This document shows, one piece after another, positions 45,883 through 57,876 of a DNA stretch of 64,000 nucleotides. Each line of letters opens with the position of its first letter. Within the stretch, counting starts at the first letter, position 1. Both the position numbers and the translations under genes were made by a program. The notes beneath the pieces were generated by a model. It worked only from the letters and a program-made list of their open reading frames with translations. It did no database searches and was not told where the DNA came from. Origin of the DNA: Malachius bipustulatus. Its lineage: Eukaryota > Arthropoda > Insecta > Coleoptera > Melyridae. The stretch covers positions 16,867,507 through 16,931,506 of the forward strand of contig OU342632.1 of NCBI GenBank assembly GCA_910589415.1, read 5' to 3'.

Positions 45883-45918
45883 CTGAAGATACTACTTTAA
45901 AAGTTGCGAAACACGTGT
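45883..45918 (+). ncRNA. Hammerhead-like hairpin, family B
   Basis: CTGAAGA, extra T... as ATACTACTTTAAAAGTTGC (stem weakened by substitutions), GAAA, CACGTG, TA. Same layout as the minus-strand copy at 32183-32232, with more damage to stem II. Confidence 0.35.
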
Positions 45919-45920
45919 AA

Positions 45921-46780
45921 AATTGATAAAAAAATTCAATACTGATCTCATTACCAAAAAAAAATACAATCATTATTGTTTACTACTTACACTTATGCAT
46001 AAGATTAATAAGATTAAACAAAAATGTAATTATTACTTGCCATATTTATAATAATAATAATTATTAAAAATTTAATTAATTTCTATTCAATTTATTGATA
46101 TACCTACACACAGTATCGAGAATTTAAAAAAATATATATTTTGGGAATATCAAAGGGAAAGTACGGTCAGTTTCTCAGTTATTAAATCAGATTAATCAGA
46201 AAGGTTTTTATATCCCACAAAAGGGCCAATATAAGCGTTGAAAAAACACGATGAAGCGAAAAAGTTTCGAGTAATGAAAAAATCGAAAGCCCTTTCCTGT
46301 TTGATATTTATAATTATATTTTGAAAGTCAGGATCGAGTTAATACGAACCCTTTGATAAAATTTCAACTAAACATACGGAAAGAAAATATTTTTTTAACG
46401 ACTCTTGAATAATAATCTTATATTTAAGGTAATAAAGTTATTTATAAATGACATCACTAACAATATCTTAAATAACTGTCTTCTCTATGCAGCTGATATG
46501 AAATTATTTAACTCGGTATCTCTGAGCATGATTTCCGCTGTGAAAATGTTCTGTTCTTTCATTTTATGCAAGTGAAAATATTGAGAAAATTTTTATCTTT
46601 TTTTTTCAAAATTTTGTCATTTCAAAAATGTATCTCTGATAAAAAAACATTAAAAAAACTTACTTGAAATTCCTTCATATTTTAGCTTTTTCTACAAGCA
46701 ATTTAATTTATTTTACTTATCATTTGAATTTTTATCGAAAATGGTGCAATCCTATCGAAATTTCATAAGTATATGGCTTT
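45921..46780. other. AT-rich non-coding stretch
   Basis: No recognised feature. Confidence 0.4.
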
Positions 46781-47160
46781 CTGTATCAATTTAATCTGAT
46801 GGCATCCGAAAAAAAAAACATAAAAGAATATAAAATACCGTTCAGAATTTTTTTTACAAAAAAAAAGTGTCCTATGACCCCGCAGATTCTCTGCCACTGG
46901 GCAGGTACTTCAGTTATACCCAGAATTTTCTCAAATATGCACTGGTTATTAAATGGAAAACCTGTAGGTACACAAAATTCAGAATTATTGGTCGACTCTG
47001 TAGAAAGATACAATAAAAACCAGTTTCGAGAATCGACACTTATTAAATACCTTCTATCTCGGTTAAAAAGCATTTTCTAAAAAATAAGATTTAAATTTTC
47101 TTAATATTTTCGCTTTATCTACACGTCCTCCAACTTATGGTACTCTATTTAGAAACACCT
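46781..47160 (-). mobile_element. Right part of a decayed TA-inserted element
   Basis: Ends ACACCTTG then TA near 47155-47163, and contains CTGCCACTGGGCAGGTACTT, a variant of the CTACGCCACTGG box in the foldbacks at 4474 and 36104. Open frames on both strands here (46786-47080) are spurious. Confidence 0.4.
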
Positions 47161-47331
47161 TGTAGAACGAGAAGTCTCATTATTGTTATTATTGTATGCA
47201 TGACGTACTGTACAAACGCAAGTAGTTCCAGAGCTCATTAAAAAAAAATGTCTTATTATTCGAACAAATATCATATTCTCCATGGTTCCCGAGCAACAAA
47301 CGTTCAAAATAGTATATTATGCAACGAGCTT

Positions 47332-47426
47332 ATAATGAAGGCTATTAATAGGCGAGTATGATGGTTAAGACACGAGCCGTAGGCGAGTGTCTTAACCATC
47401 ATGAGAGCATATTAATAGCCATTATC
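47332..47426. repeat. Strong hairpin with GGCTATTAATA arms
   Basis: Nested perfect arms: GGCTATTAATA / TATTAATAGCC outside and ATGATGGTTAAGACAC / GTGTCTTAACCATCAT inside, with small asymmetric loops (GGCGAGT, GAGAGCA) and a terminal GAGCCGTAGGCGA loop. Would make a ~45-bp stem. Confidence 0.8.
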
Positions 47427-47825
47427 TGCGAGTTCCATACACTATTTTTTCTACGACACTTTTTTATTTCATACAAAAAAAAAAAAATTAAAAATTTTAA
47501 CAACGATCCGTGTACGGATCCGAATTGCGGATCATTGAGGTTAAGATAGGTTGCTATTTGTTTACGCATATTACCAAATTTTCTCTTCGTCGCTAAGATT
47601 ATTCTGCTGAGACATGTTTTAGTATCAAGTTTAAAGGGCACTACTCACAACTGCGTAATTTCTATTAGGTTGATTTTGAGATTAATAATAATTTTATTTT
47701 AATAACATTGACAGCTATTATTACTATTATTACTATTATATAATTACGATATTGTTTACCTGCGCAACGCGACGGTCGCAGCTTTGCCGCTTTTAATACT
47801 ATCACGGAGCGCTACGAATGATATA
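47427..47825. other. AT-rich stretch
   Basis: A TAT/TTA microsatellite near 47705-47740; no gene. Confidence 0.4.
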
Positions 47826-47829
47826 ATAC

Positions 47830-48113
47830 TGTGGGAACGAAAATAGACAATGGGTGCAATCCCATGACAACTGGGAGTCATAACAACGAGAATGTCAATA
47901 ATAGTCAGTCAACTCCGTATCGGTAAGCCGAACGTCATGTTTTTTGCGCGTGTTAAATAATAAGTCGTTGTTAAATAATTACAGTCAGTGCGAGCCTGAA
48001 GACGATCCCTAGACAACCCACAACCCTGAAGAAAACAGAGTTCCAGTTATTAGTTATTGTTTAAATTATTGTTTTTATCCTTTGTTTGAATAAAGAATCA
48101 AGAATTTCCCACG
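47830..48113 (+). mobile_element. Candidate solo LTR
   Basis: 284 bp from TGTGGGAACG to TTTCCCACG, with inverted ends (GTGGGAA / TTCCCAC), an AATAAA signal near 48089, and ATAC on both sides as a possible 4-bp duplication. GC content is above the flanks. The last base breaks the usual TG...CA rule, so the call is tentative. Confidence 0.4.
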
Positions 48114-48117
48114 ATAC

Positions 48118-49508
48118 TTTATCTTCCTATTTTTTACACGATATACCTACCTATCAAATTAATTAAGGTAACATAAAATCTTGATAAATTTTCTTTGAAT
48201 GTTACTTATGTTCTAAATTAAATAAACGTTCAGAATTTTTTTTCAGAAATACAGAACTTATATCACAAGGCAGTTTTTGTCGTGAGAATTATGACAACTC
48301 TGTGACTTCGGTTGGCTTGCCGACCTGATTGTGAGCGAAAAGGACCCGATTCGATTGCAAATGCTCCTCTGCCATTGGATAGCTTGACCAGTATGCTTTA
48401 ATGAAAATTTGTATCTTAATGAGACCCATTAAAGCACTGGTGATTCATATTTAATATGCATATTAAAGTTTGGGAGTAGAAAAATTAAGTTAAAGGCCAT
48501 TACTTAAAGAGTAGCGATGTAATTTGACAATGTTTGACAAGTGTAGGACTGATTAGTCAACTGACGTTTATACAACCAAAATTTTTGAAAGCATGACCTC
48601 CTATGTTAAGTCCTTATTTAGACTATTATTAATAGTCTAAGGTTAAGTCCAACTTTCAATCTTTAAACGCGTGTATAGATCGGTAGCCATGAAGAATTGG
48701 ATGTTTGTTCAGAGGACATTTTTTATTGAACTGAGCTAAGAAAAATGATAGTCAAGTTTGTACAGAATGTCATGCTGTATTATAATTATGACCATTCAAT
48801 TTGAAAGGGCTTCAGCAGGACTCTAACAAACATTTCAGTGTACTTTCGCATCACATATTGACACACTGATGGTCAACAAATGCTGAAAATTCACGGCTTT
48901 TCTGATTCCCAAAAGGGAGATGGTTTTCATATGTTACATTAAAGCGTCTGCTCAATTCGTTTGTCCTCGCGACTGAAATATGCTTCCGCAATTCGGCGAC
49001 CCACTTTTAAAACTTACATTTAAGACATTGAAGCGATTAAGAAGAGAAAGTTCCTGATCTAGTGAAATTCTTGGTATCATTGACGGTGACGGTCGTTACC
49101 CAGAGATCGGGGGCTCTCAGAACTTGCTTCTTGGGAGGTTTGAGATATCGTCCCTGCTCGAGCAACGCAGGCTGTTTCATTCAGTAATAGGTATTTATTT
49201 ACAAGGGAACAATCTATAAATTGCAGATTAATTATTGTTCAGAAATTATTGATCTATTAATTTTTAACATCGATCGAACTGGAGCATGTCGAAATAAAGT
49301 GTTTTATTCCTCGCCATCATAACCATCAGCAGGAATATGCAGAAATTTTTCTTACGTTCAGAATAGTATAATTACATCGATTATCGATTATATCGGCAAT
49401 CGACATCTTTCAGACAACTCGTAGCGAGATGATATTTGCCTTCTCTAACTCTTTTTGAGGTGATATATCTAGATTCGGATATTGATGTAAACATGTACAT
49501 ACCTATAA
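48118..49508. other. Non-coding stretch
   Basis: No recognised gene or repeat. Confidence 0.35.
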
Positions 49509-49510
49509 TA

Positions 49511-49610
49511 CAGGGTGTCAATTTGAAAACTTGCCACCGACGGACTCTCCATTTAAAAGTGTTTCTTAAAGAAATCCTAAGACAGATCGATTTTATATCC
49601 GATGAGGATA
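49511..49610 (+). mobile_element. Lone tip of a TA-inserted element
   Basis: TA (49509-49510) then CAGGGTGTCAATTTGAAAAC; its partner end is missing. Confidence 0.4.
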
Positions 49611-49617
49611 CTTGATA

Positions 49618-49802
49618 AGCTCAGTGAAGTTGACGCCTATATAAGCGCGATTTTTTATAAAATTCAAACGGCATTCGTTTGTCAAACAAAGAATGGACAA
49701 ACAAAAATTTTGGTTGGACAAACGTGGATAAATCGTGGACAAACGAATGCCGTTGTGAATTTTATAAGAATTCGCACTTAGGGGTGCCAACTTCACTGAG
49801 CT
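49618..49802. mobile_element. MITE, AGCTCAGTGAAGTT ends (short copy)
   Basis: 185 bp with terminal inverted repeats starting AGCTCAGTGAAGTTG and continuing through CGGCATTCGTTTGTC, with GGACAAACG units inside. A longer relative is at 62121-62513. No transposase; target duplication unclear. Confidence 0.8.
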
Positions 49803-50559
49803 TACGTAATGAACATGCATTCAATTTTCCTTTTTCGTGACTTCCCTGTTAGAAATTTCAAATAGGAGTAGGAGTTGAGTGAACAATAGTTTTAGGTACT
49901 TTGATTCTCTTATGATGGCACAAAAAAAAAATTGAAAATCCAACAACCGGTTCTCGAGTTAATTATTTTTCAATATCTAAAAATTTCCTTTTTTAAAAAT
50001 TATTGAAATTTCGCCAGACACCTCGATTTTATTATTGAGGCAACACATTTACGGGTTTCCATTCACATTGATAATTTAAGCAATGGATAATCATTATTGT
50101 TAAAAGAAGAGAAAAAGTGTGAGAAAATAATATTTTTAAACCAGTTTTGTTTAAATCAGGTTTTTGTAATAAAAGGGGGTTCGTTGGCACCTTATTTTAA
50201 ATTTTCCAATAAAACAACTATTTCTCATCCAAATTTGTTGAAATAGAGTGGCCTAACTAGGTACAACGGCTCGCAGCGTAATCAGAAGTCACCCTGAAAG
50301 GCATTCCGGAACTGACACTGCTGATTCTCATTCGGATAAAAAGGGAGACGAATTGGGGAACATGGAACAGTGAAGGATACCTTCAAGGGACATACTGCGA
50401 TATTCAGAGTCACTGAGATGAAGACCATTCTCAAACGTTAAGGTTGTCTCAGTTAAAAGGAGAATCAGGAAAAAGAGGAAATATCCCATTATAATTCCTG
50501 AAACAGCAAAATGTGAAAAGAGAGGGTTCCACTGTTTCACAAACGGTGCCAGAGATGAG
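49803..50559. other. Non-coding stretch
   Basis: Diverged LINE sequence may begin before 50560, but nothing is recognisable. Confidence 0.3.
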
Positions 50560-51175
50560 AATAATTACACTAGAGCAGGACTTTACTTGGCAGGACTAGA
50601 ACTGGGGAGATAGTTTTTCCTGGGAATATGTACCGATAGTCAGATTTGCCGCTGATCCAGGAATGTGACGAGATGCTATGAAGACTGGGCGACAAGAAAT
50701 CGTTGCAAATAGTAACGGTTCCTATGTAGATTGAGGAACGCAGAGTAACAAGTTTACAGATTACAATGTATAACTCGGGACCAGGGTAATTTTTTGTGGA
50801 CCACACTTGCATGGTCTGACGAAAGGTCTTCTAACCGATGCTATTAAGGAAAGTACCAAAAAAGATTTAGGGAAATATCGGAAAGCAACATCAAAATGCA
50901 GACAGGCCAGACTGTTCCTGGTCGGCTAGGACAGAAATAGGTTGGCCTGAACATGCGCTTACAACTTATGAGGGTGCGTGAGTGTGTGAGGAGGGTGGGC
51001 ACAAATAAATGTGGACTGGACGACAAGAACTCCTATCACTACATAGGTGTATACGAGATATAAGGTAGTATCAGATTCAATAAGGATCAGAGGCACTAGA
51101 AGAACAAGAAATGGAAATTTTCTCACGGAAAGACCTTCTAACTTCTATAAAAAGGTCGCCAAAGTTTGAGTAAGA
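50560..51175 (+). pseudogene. LINE RNase H region, decayed
   Basis: Plus strand GAGLYLAGLELGR at about 50573-50611 resembles the start of the RNase H domain in LINEs (GAGVY..). Later stops and shifts break it. The end, CGGAAAGACCTTCTAACTTC then TATAAAAAGGTC at 51137-51169, matches 25879-25911, linking the two fragments. Confidence 0.5.
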
Positions 51176-51439
51176 GTTCTATCATTTAGGGGGAAAATTA
51201 CAAAAATGTTCCTTGGTGGTACAGTCACTTGGACTGCATATAACCGCTTCCCACCATACCATTTAGTTTTTGATATAAAGGGTGAATATTAGCATTGAAA
51301 TTTTCGAATTTAAGACAACTCTCTGGGTACCCACATTGATGTGAAGTTTTTCCAAAACAATTTTTTTGATAATATTACAAAGTAAGCTGACACTAGCTTG
51401 GTTTTAATGTACAGGGTGTTGTTATTTCAAGGATGCCTA

Positions 51440-51765
51440 TATCAAACTCAACAAAAACGGTTTGAGAATGCTAACAGGTTTTCTCACGGAGCATTGTAAA
51501 TTTGAAGCACATAGTCTACAGAATGACCGAACCTGCAGATTCTGCATAAAGGGGGATGAAAACCCAATACATCTTCTCGTCGAGTACCATGCAGTACAGC
51601 AAAGAAGACTCCGCTGTCTAGGTCTTTACCAACCAGTGGAAAAAGACTTACCATCTTTAGAACTATCGAAACTTCTAAATCTCCTCCGAGAACTTGGACT
51701 GGATGGGATGCTATAATGAAACAGTCACTGGAAAAGGAGACACAAAAGATCTTCTAGGTCGTAGT
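51440..51765 (+). pseudogene. LINE ORF2 C-terminal fragment and 3' end
   Basis: An 84-codon frame starting at 51462 contains LTGFLTEHCKFEAHS, CRFCIKGDENPIHLL and, near its stop, a run to LRELGLDGML. This is the C-terminal zinc region (LLTGHC...CRFC...H) of Jockey/I/R1-type ORF2. It is followed by AAAGATCTTCTAGGTCGTAG, shared with the 3' end at 12525. Upstream RT is absent; a lone TA-CAGGGTG tip at 51413 suggests an insertion breakpoint. Confidence 0.7.
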
Positions 51766-53179
51766 GTAGATATACATCCCCCAATTGATACCATACAATG
51801 CAATATGATTGATTTCCTCTCAATCACTTGTTTTTTTTACGTCAATGAGTTTTATGGATTTTGAAACGGTCCTTCTCGACAGAACTTTTTGATCTTCCTA
51901 CAGTTCGATTGAATTTATCCACATTGCTATAATTTTCTGAATTTTTTATTATTGTTATATCACCTTACCTTTTTAAAAATATTGTAGAGGTACCTACAAA
52001 TTTTGTCGATAAATCTTAAATAAATGAATTTACTAAATAAAATTTAGTAAAACGAGCCTAAAATTCTCAACTGTATCCACAAAACCTGGCACAAAAGAAA
52101 TAAAAAATAATTTGTGATGATAATTTGAGAATTCTAAATTTCTGAAGTTATTTACCCCAAAATACATTTTGTCTATTCAGAGATTCGTTAAATTTTTCCG
52201 TGTTCTTCTTCCTCAAGATACTTTAATGTATGATCAAAATGAATCAATAATCCTATTTAGGTTGCCTTGCCAGCCCGGCCTTTAGTCCCTTTTACGTACG
52301 GTAGTAAAAATCGAGCTTTCATCTTATATCGATAAATAAAATATGAGCTGTGTCTTTTAGAAACATCAGTAGGTAAACACGTTAAATCAAGTTCCATGAA
52401 GTTGACCAAACTTAAACTTATTATGTAGCATTTGAGGCTTGAGCATGCGAGATATAAATCATCCTCACTTTATATTTCTTTGCAAATTATTGTCAAGAAG
52501 AAATCTGTAATTTAGTTTTATACGCGCAATTTTAGGAACGATCATAAGAGGTTCACCACAATGATACATGACAAAATATCATATCTCGTTTATCTCGTTT
52601 AGGTCTAAAGTACGTAAAGTACTTTGTGAAAATTTGATGTACAAATTTCATAAAAGGGTCCTGCTTATTTGTAATAGAAATAAATTCATAAACTAACTTA
52701 AAAGTTCTTCAGTTCGATCCACTGCAGGCTCTAGATGAGTTCATCTGGATGTTTTCAAAATTAATCAATGAAAATGAAAAATTGAAATAATACTGATGAT
52801 TTTTTTGTTCATTATTGTACCCACAAAATAAAGCCATGGCTGATGTTAAAAACTAAATTTTGAATGTGACCTTATGCTTTAAAATCAATTGTATGATTTG
52901 AAATTTAAAAAATATATATTGAAATATGCTCTGTAATAAACGATCAAACTCAGAATGTATAAAGACACTTTCTATTTTTATCAACACACGAAACTACTAA
53001 GGTCCGTCGTACATCAAGAAAACATATACAAGGCAACCGATCAAGATCGCGAGTGACTAGATGTGTATGTTTTTGCTGAATCATGTACCTAGCAATGTGA
53101 AGAAGAAAACATAACATAATATTGGTTCAACCGAATTTTGTAAGGATAAAGAAAACTCGGTGGAAGTCTCAAATTGTCA
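51766..53179. other. AT-rich non-coding stretch
   Basis: Nothing recognised. Confidence 0.4.
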
Positions 53180-54600
53180 AAATTTATTCCTAAGTATGTA
53201 TATTATAGACGGAGAGCTGGCGGCCGCGAGGTACTATGATCGTACCTCCGGCTGGAATTTTGTGATGTGGTTGGCGGAACCGTGTCATCCGCAAGGAATC
53301 AACAGGTGTCATCCGCAAGGATTCAACACAAAACCTCTGGAAAAGACACGTCAGACGACTCAAAGTCGAAAAAAAATTTTCTAAAAAAATGTTCGTACCT
53401 CCGGCTGAAAATTTACGTATGTATTACTTGTTTCAAGGTCATAGATGAAGTATGTAATTCGCCAGACAGCTAGCTCACTGCTAAAGTGGTGATAGACGTC
53501 CTCAAACATGTTTTTAATTTTTTATTTAAAAAGGAGGGAGCATCGGTCTTAACTATGTAGGTAAGACAAAGTCGCTCCACTCCAGTAACACGGGATTTCG
53601 AGCATTACTCATTCACCCAGCCTCAAGTTTGCCATTTAAATATTTAAACGTTCGGTCGCTTGTTGTATTTTTCACATACATTCGAAAATGCATCCGAAAA
53701 ATAACACGAGCCGGTGAGCTCCGAACTCGCGACCTTAGGCTCGGTAGGCAGTGGACTGAACCACTAGGCTACGCGAGTCTCTACTCAAACATGTTATTTT
53801 TTTTTTCAAAAAATTTTTTTGTTACCTCCGTCTGACATTCTTAGGTACATATTGTCTCAGAGACCTTTTTGAACACAAATAATAATTATTGCCAGACGAA
53901 AAGGCCCCTGCGATATCCCTCTGCAAAGCCGCGAAATTACTGCCCGCATCAAACTTGTGATTTTTTTTTCACAAATTTTTTTTGTTACCTCCGTCTGACA
54001 TTCTTACATATTGTCTCAGAGACCTTTTTGAACACAAATAAGAATTGCCAGACGAAAAGATCCTCTGCAAAGCTGCGAAAATGTGTCTGAGGAAAAAAAA
54101 TGTCTCTGAGATAATGTGTAAGAAAGTCAGACGGAGATAAATAAATAAAAAATTACAAGTTTAATAATTCGGGAAGTAATTTCGCGGCTTTGCAGAGGGG
54201 TATCGCAGCGGCCTTTTCGTCTGACAATTATTATTTGTGTTCGAAAAGGTCTCTGAGACAATATGTAAGAATGTCAGACGAAGGTAACAAAAAAAAATGA
54301 CATGTTTGAGGACGTCTGTCACCACTTTAGCAGTGAGCTAGCCGTCTGGTGAATTACATACTTCATCTATGACCTTGAAACAAGTAATACGTAAATTTTC
54401 AGCCGGAGGTACGAACATTTTTTGAGTAAAATTTTTTTCGACTTTGAGTCGTCTGACGTGTCTTTTGCAGAGGTTTTGTGTTGAATCCTTGCGGATGACA
54501 CCTGTTGATGGTTCCGCCAACCATATCACAAAATTCCAGCCGGAAGTACGTCGCGGCCGCCAGCTCTTCTTAGTCTATTATGATCCTAAGCAAATATGCT
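53180..54600. mobile_element. Large foldback element with internal duplicated blocks
   Basis: Arms of about 310 bases (53190-53500 and 54296-54590) share GAGCTGGCGGCCGCGA, CGGCTGGAATTTTGTGAT and CAAGGTCATAGATGAAGTAT blocks. The interior holds a block ACCTCCGTCTGACATTCTTA ... GCCAGACGAAAAG twice in direct order (from 53826 and 53991) and once inverted (to about 54290). A SINE sits at 53513-53784. Ends are not CAGGGTG and no target duplication was identified. Confidence 0.8.
53513..53784 (-). mobile_element. tRNA-derived SINE
   Basis: Read on the minus strand it starts with a tRNA-like head: A box TAGCCTAGTGG (53761-53771) and a B box-like GTTCGGAGCTC within 53716-53734, the RNA polymerase III promoter. 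An unrelated body follows and it ends in an A-rich tail (AATAAAAAATTAAAAA). The flanks carry the 11-base duplication TCAAACATGTT at 53502-53512 and 53785-53795, as expected for LINE-driven insertion. Confidence 0.85.
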
Positions 54601-55742
54601 TGGAGACCAGACAGGTTAGGTTAATTGTGTACGACTGGCTGTCACTTTGACTGTTCGTAGTCACCACCGTGAACGCGCAGCCTTGCATAATAATTGTAAT
54701 GAGTCACCGATATTTTCTCAGACAAATCAAAGGCGATTAGTAGGTATGGGTCACCAATAAAATCACGGCTCTATAAATATCCCTAATCACTCGTGAGAAC
54801 TATAATTAAGTACGTCCTCTTCTTCCATAAACTTCTTTCTTTCATACTCCTTTAGGAGTTTTGATTAAGAAATATCTAATCGCAAAAACAACAGCAAAAA
54901 ATATTCACTTGGAGAAATATTACCTACTGTTACGTTCACTTATTATTGTGTAAACCGAGGACCGAATTGTTGAAACCAAACCTCTTTCTGTAGACGTAAC
55001 TGTAGAGGTCCTATTGCTGTAAAAAGATGCTTTCTTGCGTAATAATCGCCTAATAATACCTTAGAAGCAATGATGAGCTTATTACACATCAAACGATGTT
55101 CATATAACTTTTTTCTCACATATATTGGCACTAAATTTCAACGGTAAATACTTATTTAACAATTTTATGAACGTAAAGGTCATTAGAAATTTGAATCGCC
55201 AAATAATAAATAATAGTATCTACTCAGATGCTACATGATTACAGAAAATTATAACTCTTTGTGTAACTATGGTACGATTAAGTTTAAAAAGTCATATGTG
55301 ACGTCATACTAATCGTCCGAATTAAGATATTTCATTTCACCAGAAAATGTCAAACAGTTGAATTTCAAGGTGTTAACGAGCGTAAATTATTAAAGGAATC
55401 ATTCAAGCAATGAATTGAACGGTTTAGGTCAGTTTGACAGCCACTGACGACAACTACATAAAATTTATTCACGTAATTACATTCTATCCTCTGTGTTGTG
55501 CATTTAATTCTCATTCAAAACCAATGTTGACGTATATTTATTTATGCGGGATGGAGCATTTAGACAAATTGGATAGTTTCTATGAGAACCACGTAAATGA
55601 AACAAAATAAATCGAACTATCAGAAGGATGAGTATTCTTAATCGATACGTATGACTTTTTAAATTTAATCATGCTACAGGATACAAAGTATAAGTAAGTT
55701 AGGAACTTACATAATTTTCTTACGTGTATCCTATTACAAATC
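54601..55742. other. AT-rich non-coding stretch
   Basis: Nothing recognised. Confidence 0.4.
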
Positions 55743-55744
55743 TA

Positions 55745-56305
55745 CAGGGTGATCATTAACTCGCGCACTCCGAATACAGGGCGATATAGAGCCCATTAAA
55801 ATTAAGAATATTCGGCAAAAAAAAAATTGAATCGAACGGTTGGTGTTCAAGTTACAGAGTTTCCCTCATCCGAGTGTAAAGGTATTTTTTTCAATAATCG
55901 TAATAAAAATTAACGAAAAATTCAGGTTACTGTAATGTCTGTAACGGATACCATATAATTCATCAATTTTTTTTCACAAAACCTCTTTACAGAGAAATTG
56001 AGAATGTTGGAAACTGATACCATACCTAAATCTGAACGAAATTTGAAGTTTGGCAACCGCCTAAACTCAACTTAGAATAATAAAATATTCAAATGCCTTC
56101 GTTGCTATGGAAATAAAAATTATAACAGTACCATCTAACCCGAACTTATTCACATGTTCAGTGCAGTGTTGCCACTTTTTTTTACAAAAATGGTCATATC
56201 TTTGGAAGAAAGGAACTTACAACACTGCAGTAAGAAAATTTACCACTCTTAAAAAGTGAAGTTAACCGCAGCATACTCTGAGTGCGCGAGTTACTGATTA
56301 CCCTG
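55745..56305. mobile_element. Foldback element, CAGGGTGATCATTAACTCGC ends
   Basis: 561 bp between TA dinucleotides (55743-55744, 56306-56307). Left end CAGGGTGATCATTAACTCGC, right end its inverse with small changes (CAGGGTAATCAGTAACTCGC). Pairing is good near the tips and weaker inside. No coding content. Confidence 0.85.
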
Positions 56306-56307
56306 TA

Positions 56308-57104
56308 GATGTAGAAATTTTAATGACGTACGAAAAAAAATTTAAGCAAGTAACCACCAAGAAAACAGTGATCGTGTTTTTTCTCATATGTACCTGGAGG
56401 CGTTTGAAACTTGGGTAGGGTGTAGTATATTAGGAAATACATCCAACTAAAGGTTAATAATAATAATTCTTGGCATCGCTATTGTTCATAAATTTGAAAA
56501 ATAGTAAATGTGTAAAGCAGCCAGTGACAATTAATATTTTAACTAGTATTCAAGAATGATTCTCATTCAAAATTACTCAAGGCAGAAAAATCCGCTTAAC
56601 ATTGCTGCAGAGAAACATCGCCCAGGGGAGCTATTCTCCAGGAAGTTCGTGAGAGTGAAGTCGATTCCCAGATGAGAGTTCGCATGAAAACCGGTCAATC
56701 TAGGGTACCTGCGTTACCGACTGTCAATTTTTTTACAAAAACATCAGTTTTTTCACAAGTATACTTACAACCGTCTAAAAATTCACACCATTTTTTTGTG
56801 TTTCTCAGTAACTGGTTAAGATATATCGCGAGATAAAAATCTACAACATCGTAAATCCGCAATATGTTTTTAAATCCCACTGAAATAGCTCTCTTATTTT
56901 TTCAGTTATAGCAGAAAAGTTAGATTACAAGTTGTTTTTTTGGGGAAAAATTGCCGACATTTTATATTATAGATCTAGTTGCCCCCACCCTCTCAAAGTT
57001 GTTGAATCCTACAGAACAGAGGTTTCAACATATGTAGAAACTTTATCCTGACTTGTAACTCCCGATTTCTTTTATATGGGAGATTCATACCTACTAATAC
57101 TTTA
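56308..57104. other. Non-coding stretch
   Basis: No recognised feature. Confidence 0.4.
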
Positions 57105-57106
57105 TA

Positions 57107-57874
57107 CAGAGTGTCCCAAGATTTTTTATCAATGGATATCTGCGTTATTTCAAAAAATAAACAAATGAAATTCGGGAAATTTCAACCATACCCCTAAGGC
57201 TTTGCAGCTGCACCCTCAATTCCCCTTTACGCCTTTCCACCCCTAAGTAATCATCCCCTACTTTTTTTTCAAATGACACCCCCATATTTTTTTGCTCGGC
57301 AAGGTTGTTGACTTCTTTCTGAATTCATTGTCATACGATTTTTTCAAATCGAGACATATCTAGCACGCCGAAAACAATATAATTTCATAACAAACGAGGG
57401 TTGTCAAGGAATAACAATTAACATTTAATATGACATTAAAATCACAGAAGCAATTATTGTTATTAACGCCTATACCAGAAACACCGGTATTACTAGTTAA
57501 GGTGGTTGGAGCAAACATTAACACAAAAAACAACCAATTACAACTCCTTGACAACCCTCGTTTGTTATGATATTATATTGTTTTTTGCGTGCTAGATATG
57601 TCTCGATTTAAAAAAATCGTGTGACATTGTATTCAGAAAGAAGTCAATAATCCTGCCAGGCAAAAAAATATGTGGGTGTCATTTGAAAAAAAAAGTAGGG
57701 TTGATTACTTAGGGGTGGAAAGGGGTAAATTACTTAGGGGTGGAAAGGGGTAAAGGGGAATTGAAGGTGCAGCTGCAAAGCTTTAGGGGTATGGTTGAAA
57801 TTTCCTGAATTTCATTTGTTTATTTTTTGAAATAACGCGGAAATCCCTTGATAAAGAAATCTTGGGACACCCTG
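57107..57874. mobile_element. Foldback element, CAGAGTGTCCCAAGATTT ends
   Basis: 768 bp between TA dinucleotides (57105-57106, 57875-57876). Arms pair almost throughout, including TTAGGGGTGGAAAGG and AAATGACACCC blocks and a central ACACCGGT region. One arm has a 20-base tandem duplication (TTACTTAGGGGTGGAAAGG, about 57706-57750). Confidence 0.9.
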
Positions 57875-57876
57875 TA

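Noticed and set aside
50328..51026. Minus-strand frames of 60-80 codons
   Set aside because: They oppose plus-strand LINE remains and contain no recognisable domain.
53706..53780. Possible functional tRNA gene
   Set aside because: The head lacks a clean cloverleaf acceptor stem and continues into a SINE body with A-rich tail and target duplications.
57360..57554. 64-codon minus-strand frame with hydrophobic start
   Set aside because: Lies at the centre of a foldback element; arises from its palindromic sequence.
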